Shown here: piece after piece, positions 1 to 10,253 of the stretch
Layout: each line of letters starts with the position of its first letter
How positions within the stretch are numbered: the stretch's first letter is position 1
Translations under genes and position numbers: made by a program
Notes under the pieces: generated by a model
Databases searched by the model: none
The model's input: only the letters and a program-made list of their open reading frames with translations
Told to the model about the DNA's origin: nothing
Assembly (NCBI RefSeq): GCF_026340255.1
Contig: NZ_JAPEPJ010000001.1
Coordinates: forward strand, 1,729,001-1,793,000
DNA length: 64,000 nucleotides
Reading direction: 5' to 3'
Origin: Streptomyces sp. NBC_01408
GTDB lineage: Bacteria > Actinomycetota > Actinomycetes > Streptomycetales > Streptomycetaceae

Positions 1-398
1 ACCTGCCACAGCCCGGTCATCCCGGGTCGTACGAGGAGCCGCTCGGGCCGGTCCGTACGGGCTCCCGGGCACGGTCCGACCAGCGACATCTCGCCCCGCA
101 CCACATTGAGCAGCTGGGGCAGGCCGTCGAGGGCGCAGCGCTCCACGGCGGCCCCGATCCGCCCCGCGCCGTCCGTGCGCAGGCGCCAGGTGCGGAACGG
201 CCGCCCGGCCAGCCCGGCGGCCTGCTCCCGTACGAGGACCCGCCCGCCCCCGGCCGCGTACAGCAGTCCGGCGGCCAGCAGCAGTGGCACGGCGCACACG
301 GCGAGCAGGACCAGTGAGGCGGCGAGGTCGAGCACCCGCTTGGCCGGCGGCCGTAGCCCTGGCCGGGCGGGGAGGGTCAGCGGCAGCAGCAGAGGCAT
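1..398 (-). CDS. Bacterial sugar transferase (undecaprenyl-phosphate glycosylphosphotransferase type), 3' end outside window
   Basis: Read on the minus strand from ATG at 398, the protein begins with a hydrophobic stretch (residues about 22-45, rich in Leu, Ala and Val) and contains the hallmark of the WcaJ/ExoY sugar transferase family, GLPQLLNVVRGEMSLVGP, near residues 95-112. It then continues with the family-typical RPGMTGLWQ segment before running off the left edge. Members move a sugar phosphate onto undecaprenyl phosphate at the inner membrane to begin exopolysaccharide synthesis. About 132 codons are visible, which covers only the compact catalytic module, so this may be a short form without the N-terminal multi-helix domain. 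No clear ribosome-binding site is seen at the chosen start; no alternative in-frame start was found just upstream. Confidence 0.8.
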   Translation of the reverse strand, partial: MPLLLPLTLPARPGLRPPAKRVLDLAASLVLLAVCAVPLLLAAGLLYAAGGGRVLVREQAAGLAGRPFRTWRLRTDGAGRIGAAVERCALDGLPQLLNVVRGEMSLVGPCPGARTDRPERLLVRPGMTGLWQ

Positions 399-487
399 GT
401 CAGCACCGTGCCGTACGCCTCCGGCGGGGTCGGGGTGCCGCGCGGCCACGGTGACCCGTTCGGGTGCGGCGCCGTTGCCGGCGTTCC

Positions 488-546
488 GCCCCGGACCCCG
501 CGCCTCAAACGCCGGCGGGGCTGAAATCCAGCCTCGCCGGCGTTTG
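488..546. repeat. Intergenic palindromic repeat, also a likely terminator
   Basis: The sequence reads CCCCGCGCCTCAAACGCC and continues as a hairpin whose arms (506-523 and 529-546) pair with one mismatch around a 5-nt loop. Related copies lie at about 54122-54207 and 61423-61497, always between genes. The hairpin lies between the divergently transcribed sugar transferase and the dnaK operon. I recall this as a common dispersed Streptomyces intergenic element, but cannot count genome copies here. Confidence 0.7.
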
Positions 547-575
547 GGCGAAGGTTGCGCGTAAGGGGCGGCTAA

Positions 576-2518
<1,943 letters not shown>

Positions 2519-2519
<1 letters not shown>

Positions 2520-3184
2520 TGTCGGAGGAGACCCCGGGTTTTGACGAGAAGCCCGAAGTCCCCACCGGCGCCACGCCTGACGACGCCGAGCCGAAGGCCG
2601 CCGACTCCTCCGAGGAGGGGGAGGCGGCCCCGGCCGGGGACTCCGCAGCAGCAGCTCAGGACGTAGCTCTTCTGGCGCAGCTTGACCAGGCCCGTACGGC
2701 GCTCGCCGAGCGCACCGCGGACCTCCAGCGGCTCCAGGCGGAGTACCAGAACTACCGCCGCCGGGTGGAGCGGGACCGGATCGCCGTCAAGGAGATCGCG
2801 GTCGCGTCCCTCCTGACGGAACTGCTCCCGACCCTGGACGACATCGGCCGGGCGCGGGAGCATGGCGAGCTGGTCGGCGGCTTCAAGTCGGTGGCCGAAT
2901 CGCTCGAGACCGCCGCGGCCAAGATGGGTCTGCAGCAGTTCGGCAAGGAGGGCGAGCCCTTCGACCCGACGATCCACGAGGCCCTGATGCACTCGTACGC
3001 GCCGGACGTCACCGAGACGACCTGCGTGGCGATCCTGCAGCCGGGGTACCGGATCGGCGAGCGTACGATCCGCCCCGCGCGGGTCGCGGTGGCCGAGCCC
3101 CAGCCGGGCGCGGCCCCCAAGTCCGAGTCGGCGGAAGGCGAAGCGCCGTCGGACAAGGACGCGGATGCCCCCGACAAGGGCTGA
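2519..3184 (+). CDS. grpE: Nucleotide exchange factor GrpE
   Basis: A 221-residue GrpE, starting at the ATG overlapping the dnaK stop codon. After an acidic, low-complexity N-terminus (residues 1-50) comes a long coiled coil (roughly 55-90, ALAERTADLQRLQAEYQNYR) that forms the dimer stalk. The beta-domain follows, with the family pattern PFDPTIHEALMHSYAPDV and GYRIGERTIRPARVAV. It releases ADP from DnaK and, in other bacteria, acts as the thermosensor of the chaperone cycle. The tail is again acidic. Translational coupling to dnaK suggests matched synthesis. Confidence 0.96.
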
Positions 3185-3223
3185 CGCACCACACGTAGCG
3201 GCACGAGAGGAGGGACACCGGGG

Positions 3224-4405
3224 ATGAGCACCAAGGACTTCGTCGAGAAGGACTACTACAAGGTCCTCGGTGTCCCGAAGGACGCAACCGAGGCCGAGAT
3301 CAAGAAGGCGTACCGGAAGCTCGCGCGCGAGTTCCACCCGGACGCCAACAAGGGCGACGCCTCCGCCGAGGAGCGCTTCAAGGAGATCTCCGAGGCGAAC
3401 GACGTCGTCGGAGACCCGAAGCGGCGCAAGGAGTACGACGAGGCCCGCGCCCTGTTCGGCAACGGGGGCTTCCGCCCCGGTCCGGGCGGGGGCGGCGGGT
3501 CCTTCAACTTCGACCTGGGCGACCTCTTCGGCGGGCAGCAGCAGGGCGGTCCGGGCGGCGGCTTCGGCGGCGGTCTGGGCGACGTCTTCGGCGGCCTGTT
3601 CAACCGCGGCGCCGGCGCGGGCGCGGGTACCCGTGTCCAGCCGCGCCGCGGCCAGGACGTCGAGTCGGAGGTCACCCTCTCCTTCACGGAGGCGGTGGAC
3701 GGGGCCACGGTTCCGCTCCGGATGTCCTCCCAGGCACCCTGCAAGGCCTGTTCGGGCACCGGCGACAAGAACGGCACCCCCCGGGTGTGCCCGACCTGCG
3801 TCGGCACCGGCCAGGTCTCGCGGGGCAGTGGCGGCGGCTTCTCGCTGACGGACCCCTGCGCCGACTGCAAGGGCCGCGGCCTGATCGCGGAGACCCCGTG
3901 CGACGTCTGCAAGGGCAGTGGCCGGGCACGCAGTTCCCGCACCATGCAGGTCCGGATCCCGGCGGGCGTCTCCGACGGCCAGCGGATCCGGCTGCGCGGG
4001 AAGGGCGCGCCGGGCGAGCGCGGCGGTCCGGCCGGTGACCTCTACGTCGTCGTGCACGTGGACGCGCACCCGGTGTTCGGCCGCAAGGACGACAACCTCA
4101 CGGTGACCGTGCCGGTGACCTTCGCGGAGGCGGCGCTGGGTGCCGAGATCAAGGTCCCGACCTTGAACGGCCCCTCGGTGACGCTGAAGCTTCCGCCGGG
4201 CACGCCCGGCGGCCGGACGATGCGGGCCCGCGGCAAGGGCGCGGTCCGCAAGGACGGCACCCGCGGCGACCTGCTGGTGACGGTGGAGGTGACCGTCCCC
4301 ACGGAGCTGACGGACAAGGCACGTGAGGCGCTGGAGATGTACCGCGAGGCGACGGAGTCCGAGGACCCCCGCTCCGCGCTGTTCGAGTCCGCGAAGGGAG
4401 CCTGA
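3224..4405 (+). CDS. dnaJ: Chaperone protein DnaJ (Hsp40), type I
   Basis: A 393-residue type I J-protein with all four classical parts. The J domain has HPD in EFHPDANKGD near residues 37-46. A long Gly/Phe-rich region (about 80-135) follows. The zinc domain has four CxxCxGxG modules (CKACSGTG, CPTCVGTG, CADCKGRG, CDVCKGSG) near 172-240, and the C-terminal substrate-binding domains complete the protein. It stimulates DnaK ATPase and delivers clients. ATG follows GGAGGG at 3209-3214. The KDYYKVLGV N-terminus confirms the frame. It lies 39 nt after grpE and 1 nt before hspR. Confidence 0.97.
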   Translation: MSTKDFVEKDYYKVLGVPKDATEAEIKKAYRKLAREFHPDANKGDASAEERFKEISEANDVVGDPKRRKEYDEARALFGNGGFRPGPGGGGGSFNFDLGDLFGGQQQGGPGGGFGGGLGDVFGGLFNRGAGAGAGTRVQPRRGQDVESEVTLSFTEAVDGATVPLRMSSQAPCKACSGTGDKNGTPRVCPTCVGTGQVSRGSGGGFSLTDPCADCKGRGLIAETPCDVCKGSGRARSSRTMQVRIPAGVSDGQRIRLRGKGAPGERGGPAGDLYVVVHVDAHPVFGRKDDNLTVTVPVTFAEAALGAEIKVPTLNGPSVTLKLPPGTPGGRTMRARGKGAVRKDGTRGDLLVTVEVTVPTELTDKAREALEMYREATESEDPRSALFESAKGA

Positions 4406-4406
4406 C

Positions 4407-4871
4407 ATGGACGGCCGCCGCAACCAGCCCCGTTTCGGCAACGGGGCTTACCAACTCACTGACGAGACCCCGGTCTACGTGATCTCGGTGGCCGCCCAGC
4501 TCTCGGGTCTGCATCCGCAGACCCTCCGCCAGTACGACCGTCTCGGCCTGGTCTCCCCGGACCGTACGGCCGGCCGCGGCCGGCGCTACTCGGCCCGTGA
4601 CATCGAGCTGCTCCGCACGGTGCAGGCGCTGTCGCAGGACGAGGGCATCAACCTGGCGGGCATCAAGCGGATCATCGAGCTGGAGAACCAGGTCGCCGCG
4701 CTCCAGCAGCGCGTGGCCGAGCTCTCCGCGGCGGTGGACGGTGCGGCGGCCACCCTTCAGGCCCGCGAGGCCCAGGTGCACGCCTCGTACCGGCGGGACC
4801 TGGTCCCGTACTCGCCGCCGCAGCCGGGCAGTGCCCTGGTCGTCTGGCGCCCCAAGCGCCCGTTGGACTGA
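4407..4871 (+). CDS. hspR: Heat-shock transcriptional repressor HspR (MerR family)
   Basis: A 154-residue MerR-type repressor. The winged-helix DNA-binding domain spans about residues 22-90, with YVISVAAQLSGLHPQTLRQYDR and a wing GRGRRYSARDIELLR. A predicted coiled-coil dimer region follows (about 90-120, IIELENQVAALQQRVAEL), and the tail is basic/hydrophobic. It represses the dnaK operon and clpB through HAIR operators seen in this window, with DnaK as co-repressor in S. coelicolor. The ATG at 4407 is preceded by AGGGAG and sits 1 nt after the dnaJ stop. The frame is open further upstream inside dnaJ, but that extension has no chaperone-family character. Confidence 0.96.
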   Translation: MDGRRNQPRFGNGAYQLTDETPVYVISVAAQLSGLHPQTLRQYDRLGLVSPDRTAGRGRRYSARDIELLRTVQALSQDEGINLAGIKRIIELENQVAALQQRVAELSAAVDGAAATLQAREAQVHASYRRDLVPYSPPQPGSALVVWRPKRPLD

Positions 4872-4891
4872 TCCGCCCGCTGACTGCGAAG

Positions 4892-4924
4892 AAGGCCCTG
4901 CCCGGTATGCCCGGGCGGGGCCTT
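4892..4924 (+). terminator. Hairpin terminator after hspR
   Basis: AAGGCCCTGCCCGG, loop TATG, then CCCGGGCGGGGCCTT: a GC-rich stem with one imperfection, 20 nt after the hspR stop. No T-run follows, as is usual in Streptomyces. Confidence 0.7.
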
Positions 4925-5069
4925 CGCGGTGTTCCGGGGTCCCGGGGTCCCGGCGCTCCCGGCGTCCCTGCGTGCGTGCCGTGGGCGGCCTCTGCGGCCC
5001 TGCCTGCGCCCTGTCGGTGGCCGCCCGCGGCGGGGCGGGGGCCTGGGGCCGCGGCGCGGCAGGGGGCGG

Positions 5070-6041
5070 TCAGAGGTGCCGTTCCGGGGCCGGGGCCGGG
5101 GACGGGTCCGAGGGCCGGCCGAGGATGCCGGACTGGGCGATGAGGTAGCCCAGTTGGGCGCGGCTGCCGCTGCCGAGGGTGGTGGCGAGCTTGGCGATGT
5201 GGGCCCGGCAGGTGCGGACGTTCATACCGAGGCGGCGCGCTATGGCCTCGTCGACGTGGCCCTCGATGAGGAGCTGCGCGATGCTCCGCTGCACGCCCGA
5301 GATCCCGCCGGGGGTGCTGCGGTACGTCACTTCCTCCTGGAGGGGCACGGCGCGGTGCCACAGCTGCTCGAACACCTTGATGAGGTAGTCCACCAGCCCG
5401 GGGTGGCGCAGCTCCAGGGCCACCCGGCGGTCGTCGCTCGCCGGGATGAAGGCCACGGTGCGGTCGAAGATGATGAGGCGCTCGATCAGTTCCTCCAGGG
5501 TGCGGATCTCCACCTTCCCCGTGGAGATCCGGTCCACGTAGGCGAGGGTTCCCTGGCTGTGCCGCGCCGTGTGCTGGTAGAGGGTCCGTATGCTGACCCC
5601 GCGGTCGATCAGCGGCTCGTCCCGCTCCAGGGCCTGGGTGAGGGCGACCGAGGGCCGCGCCCCTCCCGGCTGGACCGTCAGGACCTCGGTGTGGCATTCG
5701 GCGGTCGCGAGGTTCAGGGCGGCGTTGATCCGTTCGAAACCTTCCAGCACCGTGATGGCGTGGGTGTTGGCCGGGTTCTGCGCACTGATGGCCAGGAACG
5801 GCTCGAAAGTATCGGTCAGATCTACAGCGCTGCGCCGGCGGTCCTGGATCTCGCGTTCAATCGGATGGAGCCGTTGGGCCAAAGCGACGGATGGGGGAAC
5901 CGGACGCAGTTGGTTCGCGTCATCCGGGTCGGGCTGCAGAAGAGCGAATTCAAGCAGGCAGGGGGCATTCTGGATCTCGCCCCGGGCGATGCGGCCAGTG
6001 CTCAGTGCCGCCGCGTAGAGCCGCGTTCCCTCGTCACACAT
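5070..6041 (-). CDS. LuxR-type helix-turn-helix regulator with an unrecognised N-terminal domain
   Basis: About 323 residues from the ATG at 6041. The C-terminal ~65 residues form a LuxR/NarL-like HTH: SIAQLLIEGHVDEAIARRLGMNVRTCRAHIAKLATTLGSGSRAQLGYLIAQSGIL. It is a relaxed version, with the usual V-K-N-H-I segment replaced by RTCRAHI. The ~240-residue N-terminal part matches no receiver or autoinducer domain I know; it includes DRTVAFIPASDDRRVALELRHPGLV, reminiscent of the effector part of TrmB-like/PLD-fold regulators. It is transcribed divergently from the repeat-peptide operon at 6201, so it probably controls it and itself through the shared 160-nt region. The start is uncertain: an in-frame ATG at 6116 would add 25 residues. 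Neither start has a good ribosome-binding site. Confidence 0.75.
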   Translation of the reverse strand: MCDEGTRLYAAALSTGRIARGEIQNAPCLLEFALLQPDPDDANQLRPVPPSVALAQRLHPIEREIQDRRRSAVDLTDTFEPFLAISAQNPANTHAITVLEGFERINAALNLATAECHTEVLTVQPGGARPSVALTQALERDEPLIDRGVSIRTLYQHTARHSQGTLAYVDRISTGKVEIRTLEELIERLIIFDRTVAFIPASDDRRVALELRHPGLVDYLIKVFEQLWHRAVPLQEEVTYRSTPGGISGVQRSIAQLLIEGHVDEAIARRLGMNVRTCRAHIAKLATTLGSGSRAQLGYLIAQSGILGRPSDPSPAPAPERHL

Positions 6042-6200
6042 GGACGTGACGGGGTGGGGATGTGTCGGTTTTGTGTCGTTTCGCGTCAAATCTCCACCCC
6101 CCAGGGTCCTGAACATGCAAGAACATGATGCATCGTCCCTGTGGCATTGACGTGCCTGAATGAGCCATCGTCTGTCACGCGGGGGAGAGGATTCCATCAA
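6042..6200. promoter_or_regulatory. Divergent promoter region with two sets of direct repeats
   Basis: Two copies of GAACATG start at 6111 and 6121, exactly one helical turn apart, and run into the palindrome GATGCATC at 6127-6134. Two copies of TGTGTCG start at 6061 and 6072. These sit between the LuxR-type gene and the repeat-peptide gene and are plausible operators; binding is not demonstrated. Confidence 0.45.
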
Positions 6201-6476
6201 GTGAGGACGAAGCCGACCATGTACAAGAGAATGCTTCGCTCGGTGCTTGCCATAGTTTTCTCCGCCGTTGCGGTTTTTTGGGCAGTCAGCGCCGTCGAAA
6301 GTGACGCGGGGAGCGCTAGGGGCAATCAGGGCACCGAGCTGATGGGCAAGGCGTCCGACACGGGCTGGACCATCGGGCCCGTGGACAAGTACGCGGATAC
6401 CGGCTGGACGAGCGGTCCACTGAACGGGAAGTCCGACACCGGTTGGACGACGGCGCCGGCGACGGTGTCCGCGTGA
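6201..6476 (+). CDS. Exported peptide with three 13-residue DTGWT repeats
   Basis: About 91 residues from GTG 6201 (GAGAGG 10 nt upstream), or 85 from ATG 6219. The N-terminus has a basic start (MYKRMLR) and a hydrophobic core (SVLAIVFSAVAVFWAV) with small residues after it, a typical secretion signal that could be cut after VSA or in SAVESDAG. The mature part consists of three tandem units beginning DTGWT: DTGWTIGPVDKYA, DTGWTSGPLNGKS, DTGWTTAPATVSA. Codon use in the signal region is unlike the neighbours (AGA, CTT, ATA, GTT, TTT). The stop overlaps the start of the next gene (GTGA). The architecture resembles precursors that release several copies of one peptide, for example pheromones or modified peptides; this is inference and the family is unknown to me. 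Confidence 0.72.
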   Translation: MRTKPTMYKRMLRSVLAIVFSAVAVFWAVSAVESDAGSARGNQGTELMGKASDTGWTIGPVDKYADTGWTSGPLNGKSDTGWTTAPATVSA

Positions 6477-6787
6477 CCCCCGACGACCGCGGCTTCCGCC
6501 GCGAAATGGCCTCTGCCTACCGCTCCGGCTGGCAGTTCATCGACCTCGCCACGGCCATTCCCCACTCCGGTGACTCGCTCATGGTCACCCTGTTCGGCCA
6601 GCCGATCGTCGTCGTGCGCGAGGAGGACGAGGACGTACGTGCCTACCGGTGCCTGCGCCGCCCGCGGGGCGCACCGCAGCCCGTCCGCTGCGAGGTGCGC
6701 TACGGAATGGTCTTCGTCAATCTCGATCAGCGCGACCACCAGCTCTTCGAACCCGATATCACCACCGCCACCCCCCGCAGTGCCTGA
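6473..6787 (+). CDS. Small Rieske-fold-like protein lacking iron-sulfur ligands
   Basis: 104 residues from the GTG that overlaps the stop of the repeat-peptide gene. The stretch GWQFIDLATAIPHSGDSLMV, LFGQPIVVVREEDEDVRAYR and VRYGMVFVNLDQ follows the first part of the Rieske domain of ring-hydroxylating oxygenase alpha subunits. In those, the first ligand pair reads CPHRG or CRHRG and a second CxxH pair follows about 17-20 residues later. Here the first site is CLRRPRG, with His replaced, and the second pair is absent because the loop is shortened. It therefore cannot hold a normal 2Fe-2S cluster. Codon use is normal for the organism, so it looks like a maintained gene. Coupling implies a role with the peptide, perhaps binding or maturation; that is speculative. 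Confidence 0.7.
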   Translation: MTPDDRGFRREMASAYRSGWQFIDLATAIPHSGDSLMVTLFGQPIVVVREEDEDVRAYRCLRRPRGAPQPVRCEVRYGMVFVNLDQRDHQLFEPDITTATPRSA

Positions 6788-6830
6788 AGCGATTCCCCCG
6801 TCGTCGCAGATCGCTCAGGTGCTTCCCCCA

Positions 6831-6874
6831 CACAACGGCGCCATCGTGGACCTGACCACGATGGCGCCGTTGTG
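6831..6874 (+). terminator. Perfect 19-bp stem terminator
   Basis: CACAACGGCGCCATCGTGG pairs perfectly with 6856-6874 around the loop ACCTGA. It closes the peptide/Rieske-like operon, 43 nt after its last stop codon, and can serve the convergent gene at 6961 as well. Confidence 0.85.
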
Positions 6875-6960
6875 ATGTCCGCGTCCAGTAGCCGAACCGG
6901 ACAAGATGAAAGCTGAACTGTTTTCGGCCCGGACCGCCGGGACCCGGACCGCCCCGGGCC

Positions 6961-7374
6961 TCAGGCGCGCCCCATGGCCCGGTCCAGGGTGATCTCGATG
7001 ACCACCCGGTCCGGATTGGGCGAGGGCGTCCGCCCGTACCGCTCCGCGTAGCGCGCCACCGCGTCGGCGACCGACGCCTCGTCCGTGCGGATCACCGCGT
7101 GCCCCTCCAGGGTGGCCCAGCGGCGCCCCTCCATCTGGCACACCGCGACCCGGGCCCCGCCCGGCCGCGCGGCCTGGGCCGCCAGGACGTTGCGGACCTT
7201 CTTGCTGTGCTTGTTGCTGATCACCCGGGCCCGTCCGGCCTCCGGGTCGTACGTCACGCCCACCGGCACCACGTGGGGCGTGCCGTCCGGGCGGGGGGTG
7301 GTCAGCGTGCAGACGTGCCGCTCCCGCCAGAAGGCGAGGTACTCGGGCGTCGGGTTGAGTACGTCAGGGGACAT
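6961..7374 (-). CDS. PPOX-class (F420-dependent type) oxidoreductase-like protein
   Basis: 137 residues with the split-barrel flavin/F420-binding fold: HVCTLTTPRPDGTPHVVPVGVTYD near the N-terminus, then ARVISNKHSKKVRNV and RWATLEGHAVIRTD, the usual order for PPOX-class F420-dependent enzymes. Such proteins reduce or oxidise small substrates using F420, FMN or haem; the substrate cannot be told from sequence. The ATG at 7374 is chosen because it lies 7 nt after TACGCT, the leaderless pattern seen repeatedly in this window; a GTG at 7395 would add seven residues. It is divergent from clpB. Confidence 0.78.
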   Translation of the reverse strand: MSPDVLNPTPEYLAFWRERHVCTLTTPRPDGTPHVVPVGVTYDPEAGRARVISNKHSKKVRNVLAAQAARPGGARVAVCQMEGRRWATLEGHAVIRTDEASVADAVARYAERYGRTPSPNPDRVVIEITLDRAMGRA

Positions 7375-7433
7375 GGGACCGAGCGTACGGTCCACGGCAC
7401 CGAGACCGGCCGCGGGTCCGGCGCCTGAACTTC

Positions 7434-7454
7434 CTTGAGTGGAATAGACTCAAC
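7434..7454. promoter_or_regulatory. HAIR operator of clpB
   Basis: CTTGAGT-N7-ACTCAAC matches the HspR-associated inverted repeat at 13 of 14 positions. It lies 54-74 nt upstream of the clpB start. Together with the dnaK sites it places clpB in the HspR regulon, as known in S. coelicolor. Confidence 0.9.
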
Positions 7455-7507
7455 TTTGCATACGCTGACCATGTCATGGTTCCCCCTCGGGGAGAGGAGA
7501 GTCACCC

Positions 7508-10108
7508 GTGGATGCCGAGCTGACCAACAAGAGCCGGGACGCGCTGAACGCGGCCACCAGCCGCGCCGTCAAGGACGGGCACGCGGACCTGACCCCCGCG
7601 CACCTGCTGCTGGCCCTGCTCGCCGGCGAGGACAACGAGAACGTCATCGACCTGCTGGTCGCCACCGACGCCGACCTGGCCGCCGTACGCGCGGGCGCGG
7701 ACCGGCTGCTCGCCGCGCTGCCCAGCGTCACCGGCTCCACCGTGGCGCCCCCGCAGCCCACCCGGGAGCTGCTCGCCGTCCTCGCCGAGGCCGACGGTCA
7801 GGCCGGGAAGCTCGGCGACGACTACCTTTCCACCGAACACCTGCTCATCGCCGTGGCCGCCAAGGGCGGCGCGGCCGGTGAGCTCCTTTCCGCACAGGGC
7901 GCGACGGCGAAGAAGCTGCTGGCCGCCTTCGAGAACGCACGAGGAGGACGGCGGGTGACCACCCCCGACCCCGAGGGCCAGTACAAGGCCCTGGAGAAGT
8001 TCGGCACGGACTTCACGGCAGCCGCCCGTGAGGGCAAGCTCGACCCGGTCATCGGCCGTGACCAGGAGATCCGGCGCGTCGTCCAGGTGCTCTCGCGCCG
8101 TACGAAGAACAACCCGGTGCTCATCGGCGAGCCCGGCGTCGGCAAGACGGCCGTCGTCGAGGGCCTGGCCCAGCGCATCGTCAAGGGCGACGTCCCCGAG
8201 TCGCTGAAGAACAAGCGCCTCGTCGCCCTGGACCTCGGCGCGATGGTCGCCGGCGCGAAGTACCGGGGTGAGTTCGAGGAGCGGCTGAAGACCGTCCTCG
8301 CGGAGATCAAGTCGAGCGACGGCCAGATCATCACCTTCATCGACGAGCTGCACACGGTCGTCGGCGCGGGCGCCGGCGGCGATTCGGCCATGGACGCGGG
8401 CAACATGCTCAAGCCCATGCTGGCCCGCGGCGAGCTGCGCATGGTGGGCGCGACCACGCTCGACGAGTACCGCGAGCGGATCGAGAAGGACCCGGCGCTG
8501 GAGCGGCGCTTCCAGCAGGTGCTGGTCGCCGAGCCGTCCGTCGAGGACACCATCGCGATCCTGCGCGGGCTCAAGGGCCGCTACGAGGCCCACCACAAGG
8601 TCGTCATCAACGACAGCGCGCTGGTCGCCGCGGCGACCCTCTCCGACCGGTACATCACCTCCCGCTTCCTGCCCGACAAGGCCATCGACCTCGTCGACGA
8701 GTCCATGTCCCGGCTGCGCATGGAGATCGACTCCTCCCCCCTGGAGATCGACGAGCTCCAGCGCGCCGTGGACCGGCTGCGGATGGAGGAGCTGGCGCTG
8801 AAGAACGAGTCCGACCCGGCCTCGCTGGAGCGCCTGGACAAGATCCGCAAGGATCTGGCGGACAAGGAGGAGGACCTGCGGGGCCTGACCGCCCGCTGGG
8901 AGAAGGAGAAGCAGTCCCTCAACCGGGTGGGCGAGCTCAAGGAGCGCCTGGACGACCTGCGCGGACAGGCCGAGCGCGCCCAGCGCGACGGGGACTTCGA
9001 CTCCGCCTCGAAGCTGCTGTACGGGGAGATCCCGACGCTGGAGCGCGAGCTGGCGGAGGCCACCGAGGCCGAGGCCGAGGTCTCCAAGACCGGACGCTCC
9101 AAAGACGCGATGGTCAAGGACGAGGTCGGCCCGGACGACATCGCGGACGTGGTCGGCGCCTGGACCGGCATCCCGGCGGGCCGCATGCTGGAGGGCGAGA
9201 CCCAGAAGCTGCTCCGGATGGAGGAGGAGCTGGGCCGCCGCCTGATCGGCCAGGGCGAGGCCGTACGGGCCGTCTCGGACGCCGTACGCCGCACCCGCGC
9301 CGGAATCGCCGACCCCGACCGGCCCACCGGCTCCTTCCTGTTCCTGGGCCCGACGGGCGTGGGCAAGACGGAGCTGGCCAAGGCCCTGGCGGACTTCCTC
9401 TTCGACGACGAGCGGGCCATGATCCGCATCGACATGTCGGAGTACGGCGAGAAGCACAGCGTGGCCCGGCTGGTCGGCGCCCCGCCCGGGTACGTGGGCT
9501 ACGAGGAGGGCGGCCAGCTGACCGAGGCTGTGCGTCGGCGCCCGTACAGCGTGGTCCTGCTGGACGAGGTGGAGAAGGCCCACCCCGAGGTCTTCGACGT
9601 CCTGCTCCAGGTCCTGGACGACGGCCGCCTCACGGACGGCCAGGGCCGGACCGTGGACTTCCGCAACACCATCCTGGTCCTGACCTCGAACCTCGGTAGT
9701 CAGTTCCTGATGGATCCGGCGGCCTCCGAGGAGGACAAGAAGGCCAAGGTCCTGGAGGTGGTCAAGGCCTCCTTCAAGCCGGAGTTCCTGAACCGCCTGG
9801 ACGACCTGGTGGTCTTCTCCGCCCTGAGCCGCGACGAGCTGGCGCACATCGCCGAGCTCCAGATCGGCCGGCTCGCGAAGCGCCTGGCCGACCGGCGCCT
9901 GACCCTGGACATCACACCGGAGGCCCTGGCCTGGCTGGCGGACAAGGGCAACGATCCGGCGTACGGCGCCCGGCCGCTGCGCCGCCTGATCCAGACGGCG
10001 ATCGGCGACCGGCTGGCCAAGGAGATCCTCTCCGGCGAGGTCAGGGACGGCGACACCGTACGGGTCGACGTGGCGGGCGAGGACCTGCTGGTCGGAAAGG
10101 CGCTCTAG
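7508..10108 (+). CDS. clpB: Chaperone disaggregase ClpB (Hsp100)
   Basis: 866 residues, full length for the family. Order: N-terminal Clp repeat domain (1-150); first AAA module with Walker [14 protein letters not shown] near 207-219 and Walker [12 protein letters not shown]; the ClpB-specific middle coiled coil (about 400-530, [18 protein letters not shown]); second AAA module with [12 protein letters not shown] and [11 protein letters not shown]; and the sensor-2 motif [10 protein letters not shown] near the end. With DnaK/DnaJ it threads and rescues aggregated proteins. GTG start at 7508 with GGAGAG at 7491-7496. The HspR operator is upstream and a hairpin follows. Confidence 0.97.
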   Translation: MDAELTNKSRDALNAATSRAVKDGHADLTPAHLLLALLAGEDNENVIDLLVATDADLAAVRAGADRLLAALPSVTGSTVAPPQPTRELLAVLAEADGQAGKLGDDYLSTEHLLIAVAAKGGAAGELLSAQGATAKKLLAAFENARGGRRVTTPDPEGQYKALEKFGTDFTAAAREGKLDPVIGRDQEIRRVVQVLSRRTKNNPVLIGEPGVGKTAVVEGLAQRIVKGDVPESLKNKRLVALDLGAMVAGAKYRGEFEERLKTVLAEIKSSDGQIITFIDELHTVVGAGAGGDSAMDAGNMLKPMLARGELRMVGATTLDEYRERIEKDPALERRFQQVLVAEPSVEDTIAILRGLKGRYEAHHKVVINDSALVAAATLSDRYITSRFLPDKAIDLVDESMSRLRMEIDSSPLEIDELQRAVDRLRMEELALKNESDPASLERLDKIRKDLADKEEDLRGLTARWEKEKQSLNRVGELKERLDDLRGQAERAQRDGDFDSASKLLYGEIPTLERELAEATEAEAEVSKTGRSKDAMVKDEVGPDDIADVVGAWTGIPAGRMLEGETQKLLRMEEELGRRLIGQGEAVRAVSDAVRRTRAGIADPDRPTGSFLFLGPTGVGKTELAKALADFLFDDERAMIRIDMSEYGEKHSVARLVGAPPGYVGYEEGGQLTEAVRRRPYSVVLLDEVEKAHPEVFDVLLQVLDDGRLTDGQGRTVDFRNTILVLTSNLGSQFLMDPAASEEDKKAKVLEVVKASFKPEFLNRLDDLVVFSALSRDELAHIAELQIGRLAKRLADRRLTLDITPEALAWLADKGNDPAYGARPLRRLIQTAIGDRLAKEILSGEVRDGDTVRVDVAGEDLLVGKAL

Positions 10109-10139
10109 GGGGCGTCCGGCCGGATCGGCGAGACGCCCC
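10109..10139 (+). terminator. Hairpin directly after clpB
   Basis: GGGGCGTC at 10109-10116 pairs with GACGCCCC at 10132-10139; the stem begins on the base after the stop codon. No T-run. Confidence 0.55.
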
Positions 10140-10253
10140 ACGGGCCCCGGGCGGGCTCCCGTGTCCGCCCGGAGCGGATCGGGCGTCCGGGGGTGGACAC
10201 GGGGTAGGCGAGATGGGGGAGGATGCAGGTATCCGCACGAAGGGAAGTACACG

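Noticed and set aside
106..564. Plus-strand frame at the left end
   Set aside because: The minus strand encodes a clear sugar transferase motif in the same DNA.
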